A stretch of 64,000 nucleotides of DNA from Halomontanus rarus (GTDB lineage Archaea > Halobacteriota > Halobacteria > Halobacteriales > Natrialbaceae). The notes beneath the pieces are model-generated. The model was given only the letters and a program-made list of their open reading frames with translations, searched no databases and was not told the origin of the DNA. Below are positions 39,627 through 49,779 of this stretch, piece by piece; within the stretch, counting starts at the first letter, position 1, and the number at the start of each line of letters is the position of its first letter. Position numbers and translations under genes: made by a program. The stretch spans positions 1,984,001 through 2,048,000 of the forward strand of contig NZ_CP071597.1 in NCBI RefSeq assembly GCF_017357405.1, in the 5' to 3' direction.

Positions 39627-40648
39627 CAGAACTCCACTGCCTCCCGGATACCCTCCGTGATCCGCGCTGGTTCGGGCAGGTAGTAGTCCTCGAGGCTGTA
39701 CAGCGGGAACGGGGTGTCGAAGCCGGTGATCCGCTTGACCGGCGCCTCCTGGTACAGCAGCGCCTCCTCCTGAATCGTCGAGATGATCTCGCTTCCGAAC
39801 CCGCCGGTCTTCGGCGCCTCGTGGACGACCGCCGCACGGCCGGTCTTCTTGAACGACTCGACGATCACGTCGGTGTCCAGCGGCGACAGCGTCCGAAGGT
39901 CGACGACCTCGACGTCGATCTCGCCCTCGAGGTCGGCCGCGGCCTCGAGCGTCGGCCGGGTCATCGCGCCCCACGTGAAGACGGAGATGTCAGACCCTTC
40001 GCGGCGAACGGCGGCCTCGCCCAGGGGGACCTCGTAGGACTCGGTCGGGACGTCCTCGCGGAAGGCCCGATAGATGAGCTTCGGTTCGAGGAAGATCACG
40101 GGGTCGGGATCTCGGATGGCGCTGGTCAGGAGCCCCTTGGTGTCGTAGGGAGTGGAGGGGATCACCACCTTCAGTCCGGGCTGGTGGGCGAACATCGCCT
40201 CCGTGGACTCGGAGTGGTGTTCGGGGGCGCGGATGCCGCCGCCGTAAGGTGCCCGGACGACCAGCGGACAGGTGAATCGTCCGCGCGAGCGCGTGCGCAA
40301 GCGCGCCGCGTGAGAGACGATCTGGTCGAACGCGGGATAGATGAAGCCCAGGAACTGGATCTCCGGAACCGGGCGCAGCCCGTAGGCGGCCATCCCGATC
40401 GCGGTGCCAACGATGCCCGACTCCGCCAGCGGCGTGTCGATGACGCGGTCCTCGCCGAACTCGTCGTAGAGGCCTTCGGTCGCCCGGAAGACCCCGCCGT
40501 TCTTGCCGACGTCCTCGCCCATCACGAGGACGTCCTCGTCGCGTTCCATCTCGGCGTGCAGTCCGTCCCGGACCGCCTGCACGAGCGTGAGCGATTCCGT
40601 TTCCGTTTCCGATTCGGATTCGGCCGTCGATGTGGATTCCGTGCTCAT
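39626..40648 (-). CDS. pdhB: 2-oxoacid dehydrogenase E1 component, beta subunit
   Basis: 340 aa. A Ser/Thr/Glu-rich N-terminal leader (about 20 residues) is followed by the transketolase-like beta fold: VLVMGEDVGKNGGVFRATEG, PLAESGIVGTAIGMAAYGLR, PVPEIQFLGFIYPAFDQIV and PYGGGIRAPEHHSES, all typical. With E1-alpha it decarboxylates a 2-oxoacid using TPP. Substrate could be pyruvate or branched-chain oxoacids; haloarchaea use ferredoxin-dependent enzymes for pyruvate, so branched-chain or another substrate is plausible. Confidence 0.94.
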   Translation of the reverse strand: MSTESTSTAESESETETESLTLVQAVRDGLHAEMERDEDVLVMGEDVGKNGGVFRATEGLYDEFGEDRVIDTPLAESGIVGTAIGMAAYGLRPVPEIQFLGFIYPAFDQIVSHAARLRTRSRGRFTCPLVVRAPYGGGIRAPEHHSESTEAMFAHQPGLKVVIPSTPYDTKGLLTSAIRDPDPVIFLEPKLIYRAFREDVPTESYEVPLGEAAVRREGSDISVFTWGAMTRPTLEAAADLEGEIDVEVVDLRTLSPLDTDVIVESFKKTGRAAVVHEAPKTGGFGSEIISTIQEEALLYQEAPVKRITGFDTPFPLYSLEDYYLPEPARITEGIREAVEF

Positions 40649-40655
40649 AGTCTCG

Positions 40656-41783
40656 TCAGTCCTCCAGCAGCGCGTCGTCGCCGTGTCGCTCGCGGATCGA
40701 GTCGAACCACTCGAGTTGCTGTTGCAATCGTTTCGGCATGTCCGCGTACACGTGCGTAAAGATTTCTTCTGGGTCGGGTCGTTCGATCCCCTCCGCGGCG
40801 TCGATCGCTTCGGCGACCTGCTCTTCGATCCGCGTCTCGATCGCGTCGACGCGTTCGTCGTCGAGGATTCCCTGACTCCGCAGGAACGTCTCGAGGCGCG
40901 GAATCGGATCCTTCCCCTTCCAGCGTTCGACCTCCTCGCTGTCGCGGTAGACCGAGGGGTCGTCGGCGGTGGTGTGGGCGCCGAAGCGGTATTGGACCGC
41001 CTCGATGAGCGTCGGTCGACGTTCGTCCTCGGCTGGGTTCTTGGCCTTCTCGACGGCGTCTCGAGTCACGTTGTAGACCGCCAACGGGTCCATGCCGTCG
41101 ACCTGTACGCCCTCGAAGCCGTAGGCCTCGGCCTTCTGGGCGAGGGTCGCGCTCGCGGTCTGGCGCTCTCTGGGGACCGAGATGGCCCACTGGTTGTTGT
41201 TACAGAAGAAGACCGTCGGCGTGTCGAAGACGCCGGCGAAGTTGAGGCCCTCGTGGAAGTCGCCCTCGCTCGTCGCACCGTCACCGAAGTAACAGAGAAA
41301 CGCCTTCTTCTCGCCTTTCAACTTCGAGGCCCACGCCGCGCCGGTCGCGTGCGGGATCTGCGTGGCGATCGGCACCGCGACGGAGAAGATGTTGACGTCC
41401 TCGGGGATGTAGTTGCCCGACTCGTGGCCCATCCAGTACAGCAGGACGCGCTCGAGCGAGAGTCCGCGGACGAGACCGGCGCCGTGCTCGCGGTAACTCG
41501 GGAAGAGCCAGTCTTCCTCCGCGAGGGCGTGAGCGCTTCCGATCTGGGCGCCTTCCTGGCCCGACAGCGGCGGGTACGTCCCCATCCGGCCCTGTCGCTG
41601 GAGACTCACCGCCCGCTGGTCGAAGTGACGAGCCAGGCGCATCTGTTCGTACATCTCGACGAACCGATCGTCGGAGAGCTCCGGCACGCGGGCGCCCTCG
41701 AGGACGCGACCGGTGTCGTCGAGCACCTGTACGCGGTCTCGGGGGTCGTGCTGTAGCGTACTCACGGGTAAACCCACCTGCAC
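40656..41783 (-). CDS. pdhA: 2-oxoacid dehydrogenase E1 component, alpha subunit
   Basis: 375 aa. The TPP-binding motif [20 protein letters not shown] then [14 protein letters not shown] is present. The start at 41783 is supported by a TATA-like CTTTAACC about 28 nt upstream, giving a leaderless transcript; a GTG at 41765 would start at [13 protein letters not shown]. It is the first gene of the pdhA-pdhB-pdhC operon, 7 nt before pdhB. E1 forms an alpha2-beta2 decarboxylase. Confidence 0.94.
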   Translation of the reverse strand: MQVGLPVSTLQHDPRDRVQVLDDTGRVLEGARVPELSDDRFVEMYEQMRLARHFDQRAVSLQRQGRMGTYPPLSGQEGAQIGSAHALAEEDWLFPSYREHGAGLVRGLSLERVLLYWMGHESGNYIPEDVNIFSVAVPIATQIPHATGAAWASKLKGEKKAFLCYFGDGATSEGDFHEGLNFAGVFDTPTVFFCNNNQWAISVPRERQTASATLAQKAEAYGFEGVQVDGMDPLAVYNVTRDAVEKAKNPAEDERRPTLIEAVQYRFGAHTTADDPSVYRDSEEVERWKGKDPIPRLETFLRSQGILDDERVDAIETRIEEQVAEAIDAAEGIERPDPEEIFTHVYADMPKRLQQQLEWFDSIRERHGDDALLED

Positions 41784-42038
41784 ATACCCTCATCTTCTAT
41801 CGCTCGGGTTAAAGGAGTTTCGTAGATTGTTTAGTATCGAAACCATTCCCGACGTGACGAACAAATATGTTCACTGAATCCCACAGATGGTTCGTGATTG
41901 TCTCGTTTGGATGGCGATCACGAAAGACGAGACGCACGGAACGGTATCGAGATGGGAAGAACGATCGGCCGGTTGCAGTTCGAGAGCGACTATCGACACT
42001 CGAGAGAAAGGGAAACCGGGAGCGACTCGAGTTCGGGG

Positions 42039-42989
42039 TCAGGTCGCCGACCGCTCGCGCGCTCGCCGGCGAGCCTCCTCGACCGACCGTCCCTCTCGCA
42101 GGACGGCGTCGACGAACAGTTCGCCGGCCTTGTACGACGAGCGGACCATCGGCCCGCTGGCGCAGTAGAGGAAGTCCAGCTCCTCCTCGGCGACCCGTCG
42201 CCACGTCTCGTACTTGTCGGGGTGGTCGTACCGTTTCACCTCGAGGTGGCTCCGAGAGGGCTGGAGGTACTGGCCGAGCGTGACGATGTCGACGCCGCGT
42301 TCGCGCAGATCGGTCAGCGTCCGGTAGACCTCGTGGTCGTACTCGCCGTGGCCGAGCATGATCGACGTCTTGGTGTAGATGTCGGACTCGCGGTCGACGT
42401 ACTCGAGGACGCTCAAGCTCTGTTCGTAGCCCGCGCGGCGGTCCCGGACGGGAAACTGCAGGCGCTCGACGGTCTCGACGTTGTGGGCGATGACGTCCGG
42501 CCCGGCGTCGACGATCCGCTCGACGAGGCGCTCTTCCCCCTGAAAGTCGGGGATGAGGACCTCCACCAGAATCCCGGGGTGGCGACGCTTGATCTCGCGG
42601 ATGGTCTCGGCGAAGTGGCCGGCTCCTTGATCGGGGAGGTCGTCGCGGTCGACCGAGGTCAGGACGACGTAATCGAGGCCGATCTCGGCGATCGCGCTCG
42701 CGACGTTCGCGGGTTCGTCGGGATCTAGCGGTTCCATCCCGCCCGTTTCGACGTCGCAGAAGTTACAGCCCCTCGAGCAGCGATCGCCCATCAGCATGAA
42801 GGTGGCCGTCCCGCCGCCGTCCTGCCGGCCCGCCGACCGACCGCTCCAGCACTCCCCGAGGTTCGGACAGTTGGCCTCCTCGCAGACGGTGTTGAGGTCG
42901 TGCTCGCGGAGGGTCTCTCGAATGCCGGCGAACTCCCGGCCCGACGGCGGCCGCATCTTCAGCCAGTCGGGCTTTCTCGAGCGACTCAT
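42039..42989 (-). CDS. lipA: Lipoyl synthase
   Basis: 316 aa from the ATG at 42989. The auxiliary 4Fe-4S cluster is marked by CEEANCPNLGECW and the radical-SAM cluster by CSRGCNFCDV (CxxxCxxC). LipA inserts two sulfur atoms into octanoyl groups on lipoyl domains, so it modifies the E2 protein encoded next door. A TATA-like CTTTTCACC about 26 nt upstream supports the start. It is followed by pdhA 255 nt downstream on the same strand. Confidence 0.96.
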   Translation of the reverse strand: MSRSRKPDWLKMRPPSGREFAGIRETLREHDLNTVCEEANCPNLGECWSGRSAGRQDGGGTATFMLMGDRCSRGCNFCDVETGGMEPLDPDEPANVASAIAEIGLDYVVLTSVDRDDLPDQGAGHFAETIREIKRRHPGILVEVLIPDFQGEERLVERIVDAGPDVIAHNVETVERLQFPVRDRRAGYEQSLSVLEYVDRESDIYTKTSIMLGHGEYDHEVYRTLTDLRERGVDIVTLGQYLQPSRSHLEVKRYDHPDKYETWRRVAEEELDFLYCASGPMVRSSYKAGELFVDAVLREGRSVEEARRRARERSAT

Positions 42990-43166
42990 GGGCACACATT
43001 AGGAGGCGACGGTGAAAAGTCGTGGCGGTTTCGCCACCCGCCCCGAGGTGTGAATTGAGTCCGTTTCGACGACCACGTCCGTCGATCGGTCACCGCTTTC
43101 GACTCGAACTGCACGAACTGGAAACGTGCAGTAACTTTACGGGGACGAACGGAATACGGAGAGTCG

Positions 43167-43727
43167 ATGGCTCAGGGGATGGATCGGGGACGGGAGCCCA
43201 AGCGCACGGATCCGAGCTGGCTCCACCTCTCGAGTGGCGAGGAGATCGTCTGGGAGAGCCGTCCACACCTCGTCGCCATGGGCAGAGGATTGCCGATCGC
43301 GATCGCACTGGTTCTGTTCGGGATCGTCCTCGCCGGGTGGAGCATGACCGACGGCGACTCGAGTCTGATCACCCTCGCCAGTTTCCTCCTGATCGCCGTC
43401 GGCGCGGCGATGGCGCTGGTCAGGTACGTCTACTGGACGTCCACGCGGTACGTGATCACGAGCGGCGAACTCTACAAGAAACGCGGCGTCGTCTCGCGGA
43501 ACGTCACCCAGTTCCGACTCGACCGCGTCCAGAACACCAGTCGCAGCCAGTCGGCGCTGGGGCGGTTGCTCGGGTACGGCGACCTGACGGTCTACACTGC
43601 GGGGTCGGGCGATCCGGAGCTGGTCTTCGAGCACGTTCCAGAGCCCGAACGGGCGGGGAAGGTTCTCAGTGCCGAACTCGTCGGCGCGGACGGCGACGAG
43701 CGGGTTCCGGAAGCCGAGCCGGTGTGA
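43167..43727 (+). CDS. PH-domain membrane protein (bPH2/YdbT-like)
   Basis: 186 aa. Two membrane helices (IAIALVLFGIVLAGWSM and LASFLLIAVGAAMALVRYVY) are followed by a bPH2-type domain beginning STRYVITSGELYKKRGVVSR with RLDRVQNTSRSQSALGRLLG and YGDLTVYTAG. Such proteins are widespread; the ligand is unknown. It ends just before the 7-mer repeat array. Confidence 0.85.
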   Translation: MAQGMDRGREPKRTDPSWLHLSSGEEIVWESRPHLVAMGRGLPIAIALVLFGIVLAGWSMTDGDSSLITLASFLLIAVGAAMALVRYVYWTSTRYVITSGELYKKRGVVSRNVTQFRLDRVQNTSRSQSALGRLLGYGDLTVYTAGSGDPELVFEHVPEPERAGKVLSAELVGADGDERVPEAEPV

Positions 43728-43748
43728 GAGCGTCGTCGGTCGAACCGT

Positions 43749-43846
43749 CATCCTGTATCCGGTGTCCGATGTCCGGTTCCCGGTGTCCAGTGTCCTGTGT
43801 CCGGTATCCGGTATCCGACATCCAGTCTCCAATATCCGGTATTCGG
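43749..43846. repeat. Degenerate heptanucleotide tandem repeat
   Basis: Fourteen 7-bp units (98 nt) can be read in register with consensus TGTCCGG or TATCCGG, for example TATCCGG, TGTCCGA, TGTCCGG, TGTCCAG, TGTCCTG. It lies directly after the PH-domain gene and before the next promoter. A heptamer cannot stay in frame, so this is noncoding. Confidence 0.8.
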
Positions 43847-43950
43847 CCTCAGTGCCACCTCTCGAGACCGCGTTCCGACCAACGGCCTCGAACGTTCAGT
43901 GTTCCAGACCACAAGACCTATTGTATCAAGCGGCATCCGGAGCCGATACA

Positions 43951-44550
43951 ATGGCGTCACAATCAGCGACGGCAACCGGCGGCACAGTATCGCGGCGCTC
44001 GAGCATCGCGGCGAGTGCGGGACTGGGCGTGCTGGCCGCCGCGATCGGCTATCTCACGTCGTACGTACTGATCGCCGGCGAGGTTCGCGACACGTTCGGC
44101 GGCGACGTCGCCGAGTGGAAGGGCGTCGCCTGGTACGTCTACAACGCCCACATGGTCGATATCGAGACCAGCAGTTCGTTCGGTTCGATCGGTGGCTCGG
44201 ACACCGTGAATCTCATTGCGGAGTCGAGCAGTACGAGCGCGACGGCGCTGTACGTGATCCCGCCGCTCGTCCTGCTCGGGACGGGGGCGATGCTGGCGAT
44301 CCGATTCGACGCGGCCGACATCGGCGAGGCCGTCGCCGTCGGCGCGCCGGTGACGATCGGGTACGCCGTCGTCGTGGGTCTCGGCGCGCTCGTCGCCGAG
44401 TCCAGCGGGGAAGGGGCGATCTTCGGTATCGAGATAAGCGGGTCGGCCGCACCGGCGTTGGGTCCTGCGGTCGTCCTCGCCGGCGTGCTCTATCCGCTGG
44501 TGTTCGCCACTGCAGGTGCCGTTCTCGCCGCCGTCCTCGACGGGCGGTGA
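43951..44550 (+). CDS. Polytopic membrane protein of unknown function
   Basis: 199 aa from the ATG at 43951. Four or five hydrophobic segments are visible: ASAGLGVLAAAIGYLTSYVL, ALYVIPPLVLLGTGAMLAI, GAPVTIGYAVVVGLGALVA and GPAVVLAGVLYPLVFATAGA. Between the first two is an exterior loop with VYNAHMVDIET. I recall related haloarchaeal proteins without assigned function. It ends 70 nt before the helicase gene. Confidence 0.7.
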   Translation: MASQSATATGGTVSRRSSIAASAGLGVLAAAIGYLTSYVLIAGEVRDTFGGDVAEWKGVAWYVYNAHMVDIETSSSFGSIGGSDTVNLIAESSSTSATALYVIPPLVLLGTGAMLAIRFDAADIGEAVAVGAPVTIGYAVVVGLGALVAESSGEGAIFGIEISGSAAPALGPAVVLAGVLYPLVFATAGAVLAAVLDGR

Positions 44551-44620
44551 CCGAGTCAAACCGGCGTCACTGCGGCCGCGACAGAAACGCCTTTCACCGG
44601 GCGCTCCCCGTGTCCGGATA

Positions 44621-46963
44621 ATGGAGGTCGCCGAGGTTCTCCCCGACTTTGCTGACGCGTTCGCCTTCGAGGAGTTCAACCGGATGCAACGAGAGGCCCT
44701 GCCCGCCCTGCTCGAGCGCGAGGACAACGTGGTCGCGAGCGCGCCCACCGCGTCGGGCAAGACCGCGCTCGCCGAGTTGGCGATTTGCAAGGCGCTGGCC
44801 GACGGGGGTACCGCACTGTTTATCGCACCGCTTCGGGCGCTGACCAACGAGAAAGAGGCGGACTGGGACCGCTTCGAGAGTCTGGACTACTCGGTGTACG
44901 TCGTCACCGGCGAGCGAGACCTGAATCCGCGGCGCGCGCGCCACGCGGACATCCTCGTGATGACGCCCGAGAAACTGGATTCCGCCACCCGAAAGCACGA
45001 CTCCCGACGCTACGACTTCGTCACCGACATCGACGTCTGCGTCATCGACGAGGTCCACCTCTTGGACGCCGACCGCCGAGGGTCCGTCCTCGAGGTCACC
45101 ATCTCCCGACTCCGTCGCCTGTGCTCGCCGCGCGTCGTGGCGCTGTCGGCGACGATGCCCAACGTGGACGACGTCGCGGCGTGGCTGGACGCCCCGCCGG
45201 AGTGCACCTTCGAGTTCGGCGACGAGTACCGCCCCGTCGACCTCAACGCGGGCGTCAAGACCTACACGCACGGCGAGAACACCTTCGCGGACAAGTACCG
45301 CCGCCTCTATCGAGCCCTCGACCTCGCGGAACCGCACCTCCGGGAGGACGGCCAGGCGCTGGTCTTCGTCTCCTCCCGTCAGGACACCATGCAGGCGGCC
45401 AAGAAGGCCAGAGACGAGATCGCAGAGCGCGACGTTCCGATGGGGGCTCGCGGCGACTACGATTTCCACACCGAGAGCAAAGACCTCGAGAACGACACCC
45501 TCCGAAAGTCGGCGCTCGACGGCGTCGCCTTCCACCACGCGGGGCTCTCGAAGAACGACAAGGACCTCGTCGAGGAGTGGTTCAAGCAGGGGAAGATCGA
45601 GCTCCTCTTTTCGACCTCGACGCTCGCGTGGGGCGTGAACCTCCCGGCGCGCTGCGTGGTGATCCGGGACACGAAGTATCACGACCCCCTCGAGGGCGAA
45701 GTCGACATGAGCCCGCTCGACGTGCTCCAGATGCTCGGGCGGGCGGGTCGGCCGGGCTACGACGACGTCGGCTACGGCTGGGTCGTCTGCGACGGCGCGG
45801 AGGCCGACAAGTACCGCCGCCTGCTGCGAGACGGAAAGGAGATCGAGTCCCGCCTCGCGGACAGTCTGGATTCCCACCTCAACGCCGAGATCGCGATGGG
45901 CACCATCACCGACTTGGAGGACGTGATGGACTGGCTCGAGACCACCTTCTACTACGTCCGCGGGCAGTCCAAGCCCGAGGCGTACGACTTCCCGAACCTC
46001 CGCCAGCGAGTCCGGGACTGCCTCGAGCGGCTGGTCGAGCAGGGGTTCGTCGAGACCGGCGAGAACCTCTCGATCGAGGCGACGCCGCTGGGCGTGCTCG
46101 CCTCGAAGTACTACCTGCGTCTGGATACCGCCGCGCGGTTCGCCGCGGTCTGCGAGCGAGACGAGGTGACCGCCGAGGACCTCCTCGAGGCGGTGGCGAC
46201 GGCCGAGGAGTTCGACTCCGTCTCCGCCCGCCAGTCCGAGCGGGACGCGATCAGCGCCGTCCTCGTCGGACAGGAGACCGGCGACCTCGAGGCGGGCGAG
46301 CGGAAGGTGCTCGCCATCCTGCGGGGTGCCGCCAGCGGGACGACGCCGTCGGAACTGCGAAGCGACGCCTGGGTGATCCGCCAGAACGCCACTCGACTGT
46401 TGTCGGCGCTGCAGGCGTTCCTCGAACGGTTCTGTGATCCACACGCTGCCAACCTCGCTCGCCGCGTCGAGGCCCGCATCGAGAACGGCGTCGCCGACGA
46501 CGCCGTGGGGCTGACGGCCATCGACGGTGTCGGGCCCGGCCGAGCGAGCAAGCTCTCGAAAGAGGGACTCTCGACGCCCGGCGACGTCGTCGACGCGGGC
46601 GTCTCGGGGCTCGTCGCCGCGGGGCTTTCGGAGGGTGTCGCCGAGCGCGTCTACGAAGGCGCGCAGTCGCTTCCGGCCGCCGAACTCGAGTGGGGGGCGT
46701 TCCCCGACACGGTCGCCACGGGCGAGAGCGACGTCCACCAGGTGACGGTCCGAAACGTCGGCGAACCCGCACAGGCCGGGGTTCGCGTGACTGTCAACGG
46801 GGTCGAGATGTCCAGCGTCAGCACCTACCTTCGAGACGAGGAGACGATTCCAGTGGGCGTCTTCGGCGCCAACGAAGACGAACTCGAGTTCACCGTCAGC
46901 GTCGCGTTCCCAGACGAACCGCTGGTGCCGCTCAAGGAGTCGCGGACGGTCGTCGTCGAGTGA
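44621..46963 (+). CDS. Hel308-like ATP-dependent DNA helicase
   Basis: 780 aa from the ATG at 44621. Motif I APTASGKTALAEL, motif II CVIDEVHLLDADRRG, motif III ALSATMPN and motif VI-type QMLGRAGRPGYD mark an SF2 helicase. A winged-helix and ratchet region and a helix-hairpin-helix segment (GLTAIDGVGPGRASKLSKEG, residues about 630-650) follow, as in Hel308. A C-terminal beta-rich extension of about 90 residues is extra to classic Hel308 and may be a lineage feature. Role: unwinding of stalled replication forks. A TATA-like CCTTTCACC lies about 28 nt upstream. Confidence 0.88.
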   Translation: MEVAEVLPDFADAFAFEEFNRMQREALPALLEREDNVVASAPTASGKTALAELAICKALADGGTALFIAPLRALTNEKEADWDRFESLDYSVYVVTGERDLNPRRARHADILVMTPEKLDSATRKHDSRRYDFVTDIDVCVIDEVHLLDADRRGSVLEVTISRLRRLCSPRVVALSATMPNVDDVAAWLDAPPECTFEFGDEYRPVDLNAGVKTYTHGENTFADKYRRLYRALDLAEPHLREDGQALVFVSSRQDTMQAAKKARDEIAERDVPMGARGDYDFHTESKDLENDTLRKSALDGVAFHHAGLSKNDKDLVEEWFKQGKIELLFSTSTLAWGVNLPARCVVIRDTKYHDPLEGEVDMSPLDVLQMLGRAGRPGYDDVGYGWVVCDGAEADKYRRLLRDGKEIESRLADSLDSHLNAEIAMGTITDLEDVMDWLETTFYYVRGQSKPEAYDFPNLRQRVRDCLERLVEQGFVETGENLSIEATPLGVLASKYYLRLDTAARFAAVCERDEVTAEDLLEAVATAEEFDSVSARQSERDAISAVLVGQETGDLEAGERKVLAILRGAASGTTPSELRSDAWVIRQNATRLLSALQAFLERFCDPHAANLARRVEARIENGVADDAVGLTAIDGVGPGRASKLSKEGLSTPGDVVDAGVSGLVAAGLSEGVAERVYEGAQSLPAAELEWGAFPDTVATGESDVHQVTVRNVGEPAQAGVRVTVNGVEMSSVSTYLRDEETIPVGVFGANEDELEFTVSVAFPDEPLVPLKESRTVVVE

Positions 46964-47170
46964 GTTGCGGACACAGTTTTCGGCCAGATAGCGGACATAC
47001 CGTTCTCGAGAGGCGAGCCGGGCTCGAGTCGAGAGCGGTCGGTCCGGTGTGGTCGGGTTCGGAGTGCGAGACCAGTGACGACAGCCTAGAGTACCTGTCA
47101 TCGAGACGTAGAACAAGTGATGAAATAATATATCAATCTTTTATTGGTGCAGTAGAGAGAGTCGTTGTAT

Positions 47171-49615
47171 ATGAGAGATCTACTGCGCAAACTGACACCG
47201 GGGGCGATCCGGCGAAGTTACGCGCTGAAGTTCGCGATCGCGTTGCTCGTGCTCGGGGCTGCGGTCGGTGCGGTCGGCATCGTGGGGACGGTACAGATCC
47301 AGTCTGAAGTCGAATCGAACGTCCACGGCGAACACGCGACGCTGGCGAAACAGGAGGCGCAGTCGCTGTACGCGTGGAACGGACACAACGAGGAGACCGT
47401 CGAAGCGCTCTCTCGAACGGACGCAGTCCAGAGCGGCGACGCCGATCGCATCCAGGCGTTCATCGACGCAGAGATGCGCGCCAGAGAGGAGACCGAACGC
47501 TCGAGTCCACAGCTCCACTACGTCTCGGTCGACGGCACCGTCCTCGCGAGTTCGATGACGGACGTCGATCGAAACCCCGTCTCGACGCTCGAGGGGGAGT
47601 GGATCGACGAGCTCGACCGCCGAAGCGGAACGTACGTGACCGACGCGTACCGAAGCGGCGAACTCGGCGGCGAGCAACCCCGCGTCGCTTACGTTACCGA
47701 CCGATTCCTCGACGAAGACGCCGTCCTCGCGTACACCGTCCCGGCGACCCGCTACTCGAGTCAGCTCGGCGGCAGCGATAGTGGAGTGACGATGATCGTC
47801 GACGAGCAAGACCGGATCCTCTTCGAGGAGACGAGCGGTGTCCTCTTCGAGACCTACGACGAAGAAAACGACGCGATGGAGAATGCCGCGGCACTCGAGA
47901 GCGGTCAGAGCGGCTCGCTTCACGCCGGACCGGCGAGTGGGATCCTCACGTCGACGACCGGCTACGGGATCGGCGAGGGCGAGTACGTCGTCGGCTACGC
48001 GCCGGTCACCGGAACGGACTGGGCCGTCCTCGTCCACACGCCCGCCGAGGACGCCTACGGGTTCGTCCAGGACGTCAAGCAGTACGGTCTCTACGCGTCG
48101 ATCGCTGGAGTCCTTCTCGTCGGCATCGTCGGTGCGGTAATCGGACGGAACACGTCGCGGTCGATCGACCGACTGACGACGAAAGCGTCGCGGATGGAAG
48201 ACGGTGACCTCGAGGTCGATCTGTCCTCGCCGCGGGTCGACAGCATCGGACGGCTCTACGACGGGTTCGCGACGATGCAGGATTCGCTGAAAGCACAGAT
48301 CACGGAGGCGGAGGACGCTCGAGCGGACGCCGAACGAGCGAGGGTGGAAACCGAACGGCTCAACGAGCATCTCGAGGAGAAAGCCGACGCGTACGCAGAC
48401 ATCATGCGGGCCGCCGGGGAGGGCGAGTTCACCGCCCGCATGGACGCCGAGAGCGACAACGAGGCGATGGCGGAAATCGCGACGACGTTCAACGCGATGA
48501 TCGCCGAGATCGAACGGACGACGGCACAGCTGAACGCGTTTGCGAACGAGGTGGCGACGGCCTCCGAGCAGGTGACCGCCTCCGCCGAAGAAGTCCACGG
48601 TGCCAGCGAACAGGTCTCGACATCCATCCAGGAGATCTCAGACGGTGCCGACCGACAGAACGACAGCCTCCAGTCGGTTACCCGCGAGATGGACGGGCTC
48701 TCGACGACGATCGAACAGATCGCCGCCTCCTCGAACGAGGTCGCTGACATCGCCGAGCGAACCGCCGAAACCGGGAAGGCGGGACGGGAAGCCGCCCAGA
48801 CGGCGATCGAGGGAATGACCGAACTCGAGGCGGAGTCCGACGAGGCCGTCGCGGAGATCGAACGCCTCGAAGACGAGGTCGAGCAGATCGACGAGTTGAT
48901 CGACTTCATCTCGAGCGTGGCCGAACAGACGAACATGCTGGCCCTGAACGCGAACATCGAGGCTGCGCGGACCGAGAGCGCTGACGACGGGTTCGCGGCG
49001 GTCGCCAGCGAGGTCAAGTCGCTCGCCCAGGAGACGAAAGAGGCCGCCGATGACATCGAAGATCGTCTTACCAGCATCCAACGACAGACCGAACGCACTG
49101 CCGAGGAGGTACAGTCGACCAGTCGGCGCGTCGCTGAACACACGGATTCGGTCGAACACGCAGTCGACGCGCTCGACGAGATCGCCGAGTACGCCGCGGA
49201 GACGAACGACGGCGTCCAGGAAATCTCCGCGGCCAGCGAACAGCAGGCCGCCTCCACCCAGGAGGTCGTCGCGATGGTCGACCGGGTCGCCACGATCTCC
49301 GAGGAAACCAGCGCGGAGAGCGAAACCGTCGCCGCGGCCGCCGAAGAGCAGACCGCCGCGCTCACGGAAGTTTCGCGGAGCGCATCCGGTCTGACGACGC
49401 AGGCGTCGGAGCTGTCGAACGCGCTCGCTGAGTTCGAGACCGACGTCGACGGAGACGTCTCGTCGGAGGCCGGGCTCACTTCGAACGAGAACGAGAGCGA
49501 GAACGAGAACAGCGGAGAGACGCTCAGCTACGATTCGGAGACCGAAACGGATGGACCATCGAAAAGCGAGACCGACGACGCGTTCACCTTCGGATCCGAT
49601 CGGCAAACGGAGTAG
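47171..49615 (+). CDS. Chemotaxis-type transducer (Htr/MCP)
   Basis: 814 aa. TM1 is at about residues 18-42 (FAIALLVLGAAVGAVGIVGT) and an exterior dCache-like sensor domain follows. TM2 is near residue 300-322 (LYASIAGVLLVGIVGAVIG), then HAMP, a coiled-coil region, and the signalling hairpin with SSVAEQTNMLALNANIEAAR. It signals to CheA. The Ser/Asp/Glu-rich tail is haloarchaeal. No other che gene is in the window and the ligand is unknown. An AT-rich TATA run lies at 47120-47138. Confidence 0.93.
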   Translation: MRDLLRKLTPGAIRRSYALKFAIALLVLGAAVGAVGIVGTVQIQSEVESNVHGEHATLAKQEAQSLYAWNGHNEETVEALSRTDAVQSGDADRIQAFIDAEMRAREETERSSPQLHYVSVDGTVLASSMTDVDRNPVSTLEGEWIDELDRRSGTYVTDAYRSGELGGEQPRVAYVTDRFLDEDAVLAYTVPATRYSSQLGGSDSGVTMIVDEQDRILFEETSGVLFETYDEENDAMENAAALESGQSGSLHAGPASGILTSTTGYGIGEGEYVVGYAPVTGTDWAVLVHTPAEDAYGFVQDVKQYGLYASIAGVLLVGIVGAVIGRNTSRSIDRLTTKASRMEDGDLEVDLSSPRVDSIGRLYDGFATMQDSLKAQITEAEDARADAERARVETERLNEHLEEKADAYADIMRAAGEGEFTARMDAESDNEAMAEIATTFNAMIAEIERTTAQLNAFANEVATASEQVTASAEEVHGASEQVSTSIQEISDGADRQNDSLQSVTREMDGLSTTIEQIAASSNEVADIAERTAETGKAGREAAQTAIEGMTELEAESDEAVAEIERLEDEVEQIDELIDFISSVAEQTNMLALNANIEAARTESADDGFAAVASEVKSLAQETKEAADDIEDRLTSIQRQTERTAEEVQSTSRRVAEHTDSVEHAVDALDEIAEYAAETNDGVQEISAASEQQAASTQEVVAMVDRVATISEETSAESETVAAAAEEQTAALTEVSRSASGLTTQASELSNALAEFETDVDGDVSSEAGLTSNENESENENSGETLSYDSETETDGPSKSETDDAFTFGSDRQTE

Positions 49616-49779
49616 GGACTGTCGTTCGCGTTCGGTTTCGCTTCCTGTTCTCGTCTTCGTGCTCGTCCTGCCTCCCGAGTGCTCCGTTCCTCGACTGACG
49701 ACCACCGACACTTTCGGAGTGCGGCCGCTCTCTCATCGGAGGTCGTCCGGGACCGACTGGAGCCGAAACCGAATCGAAT

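Noticed and set aside
44594..47116. 840-residue minus-strand open frame opposite the helicase
   Set aside because: Antisense shadow of the Hel308-like gene; no conserved motifs and unlikely codon use.
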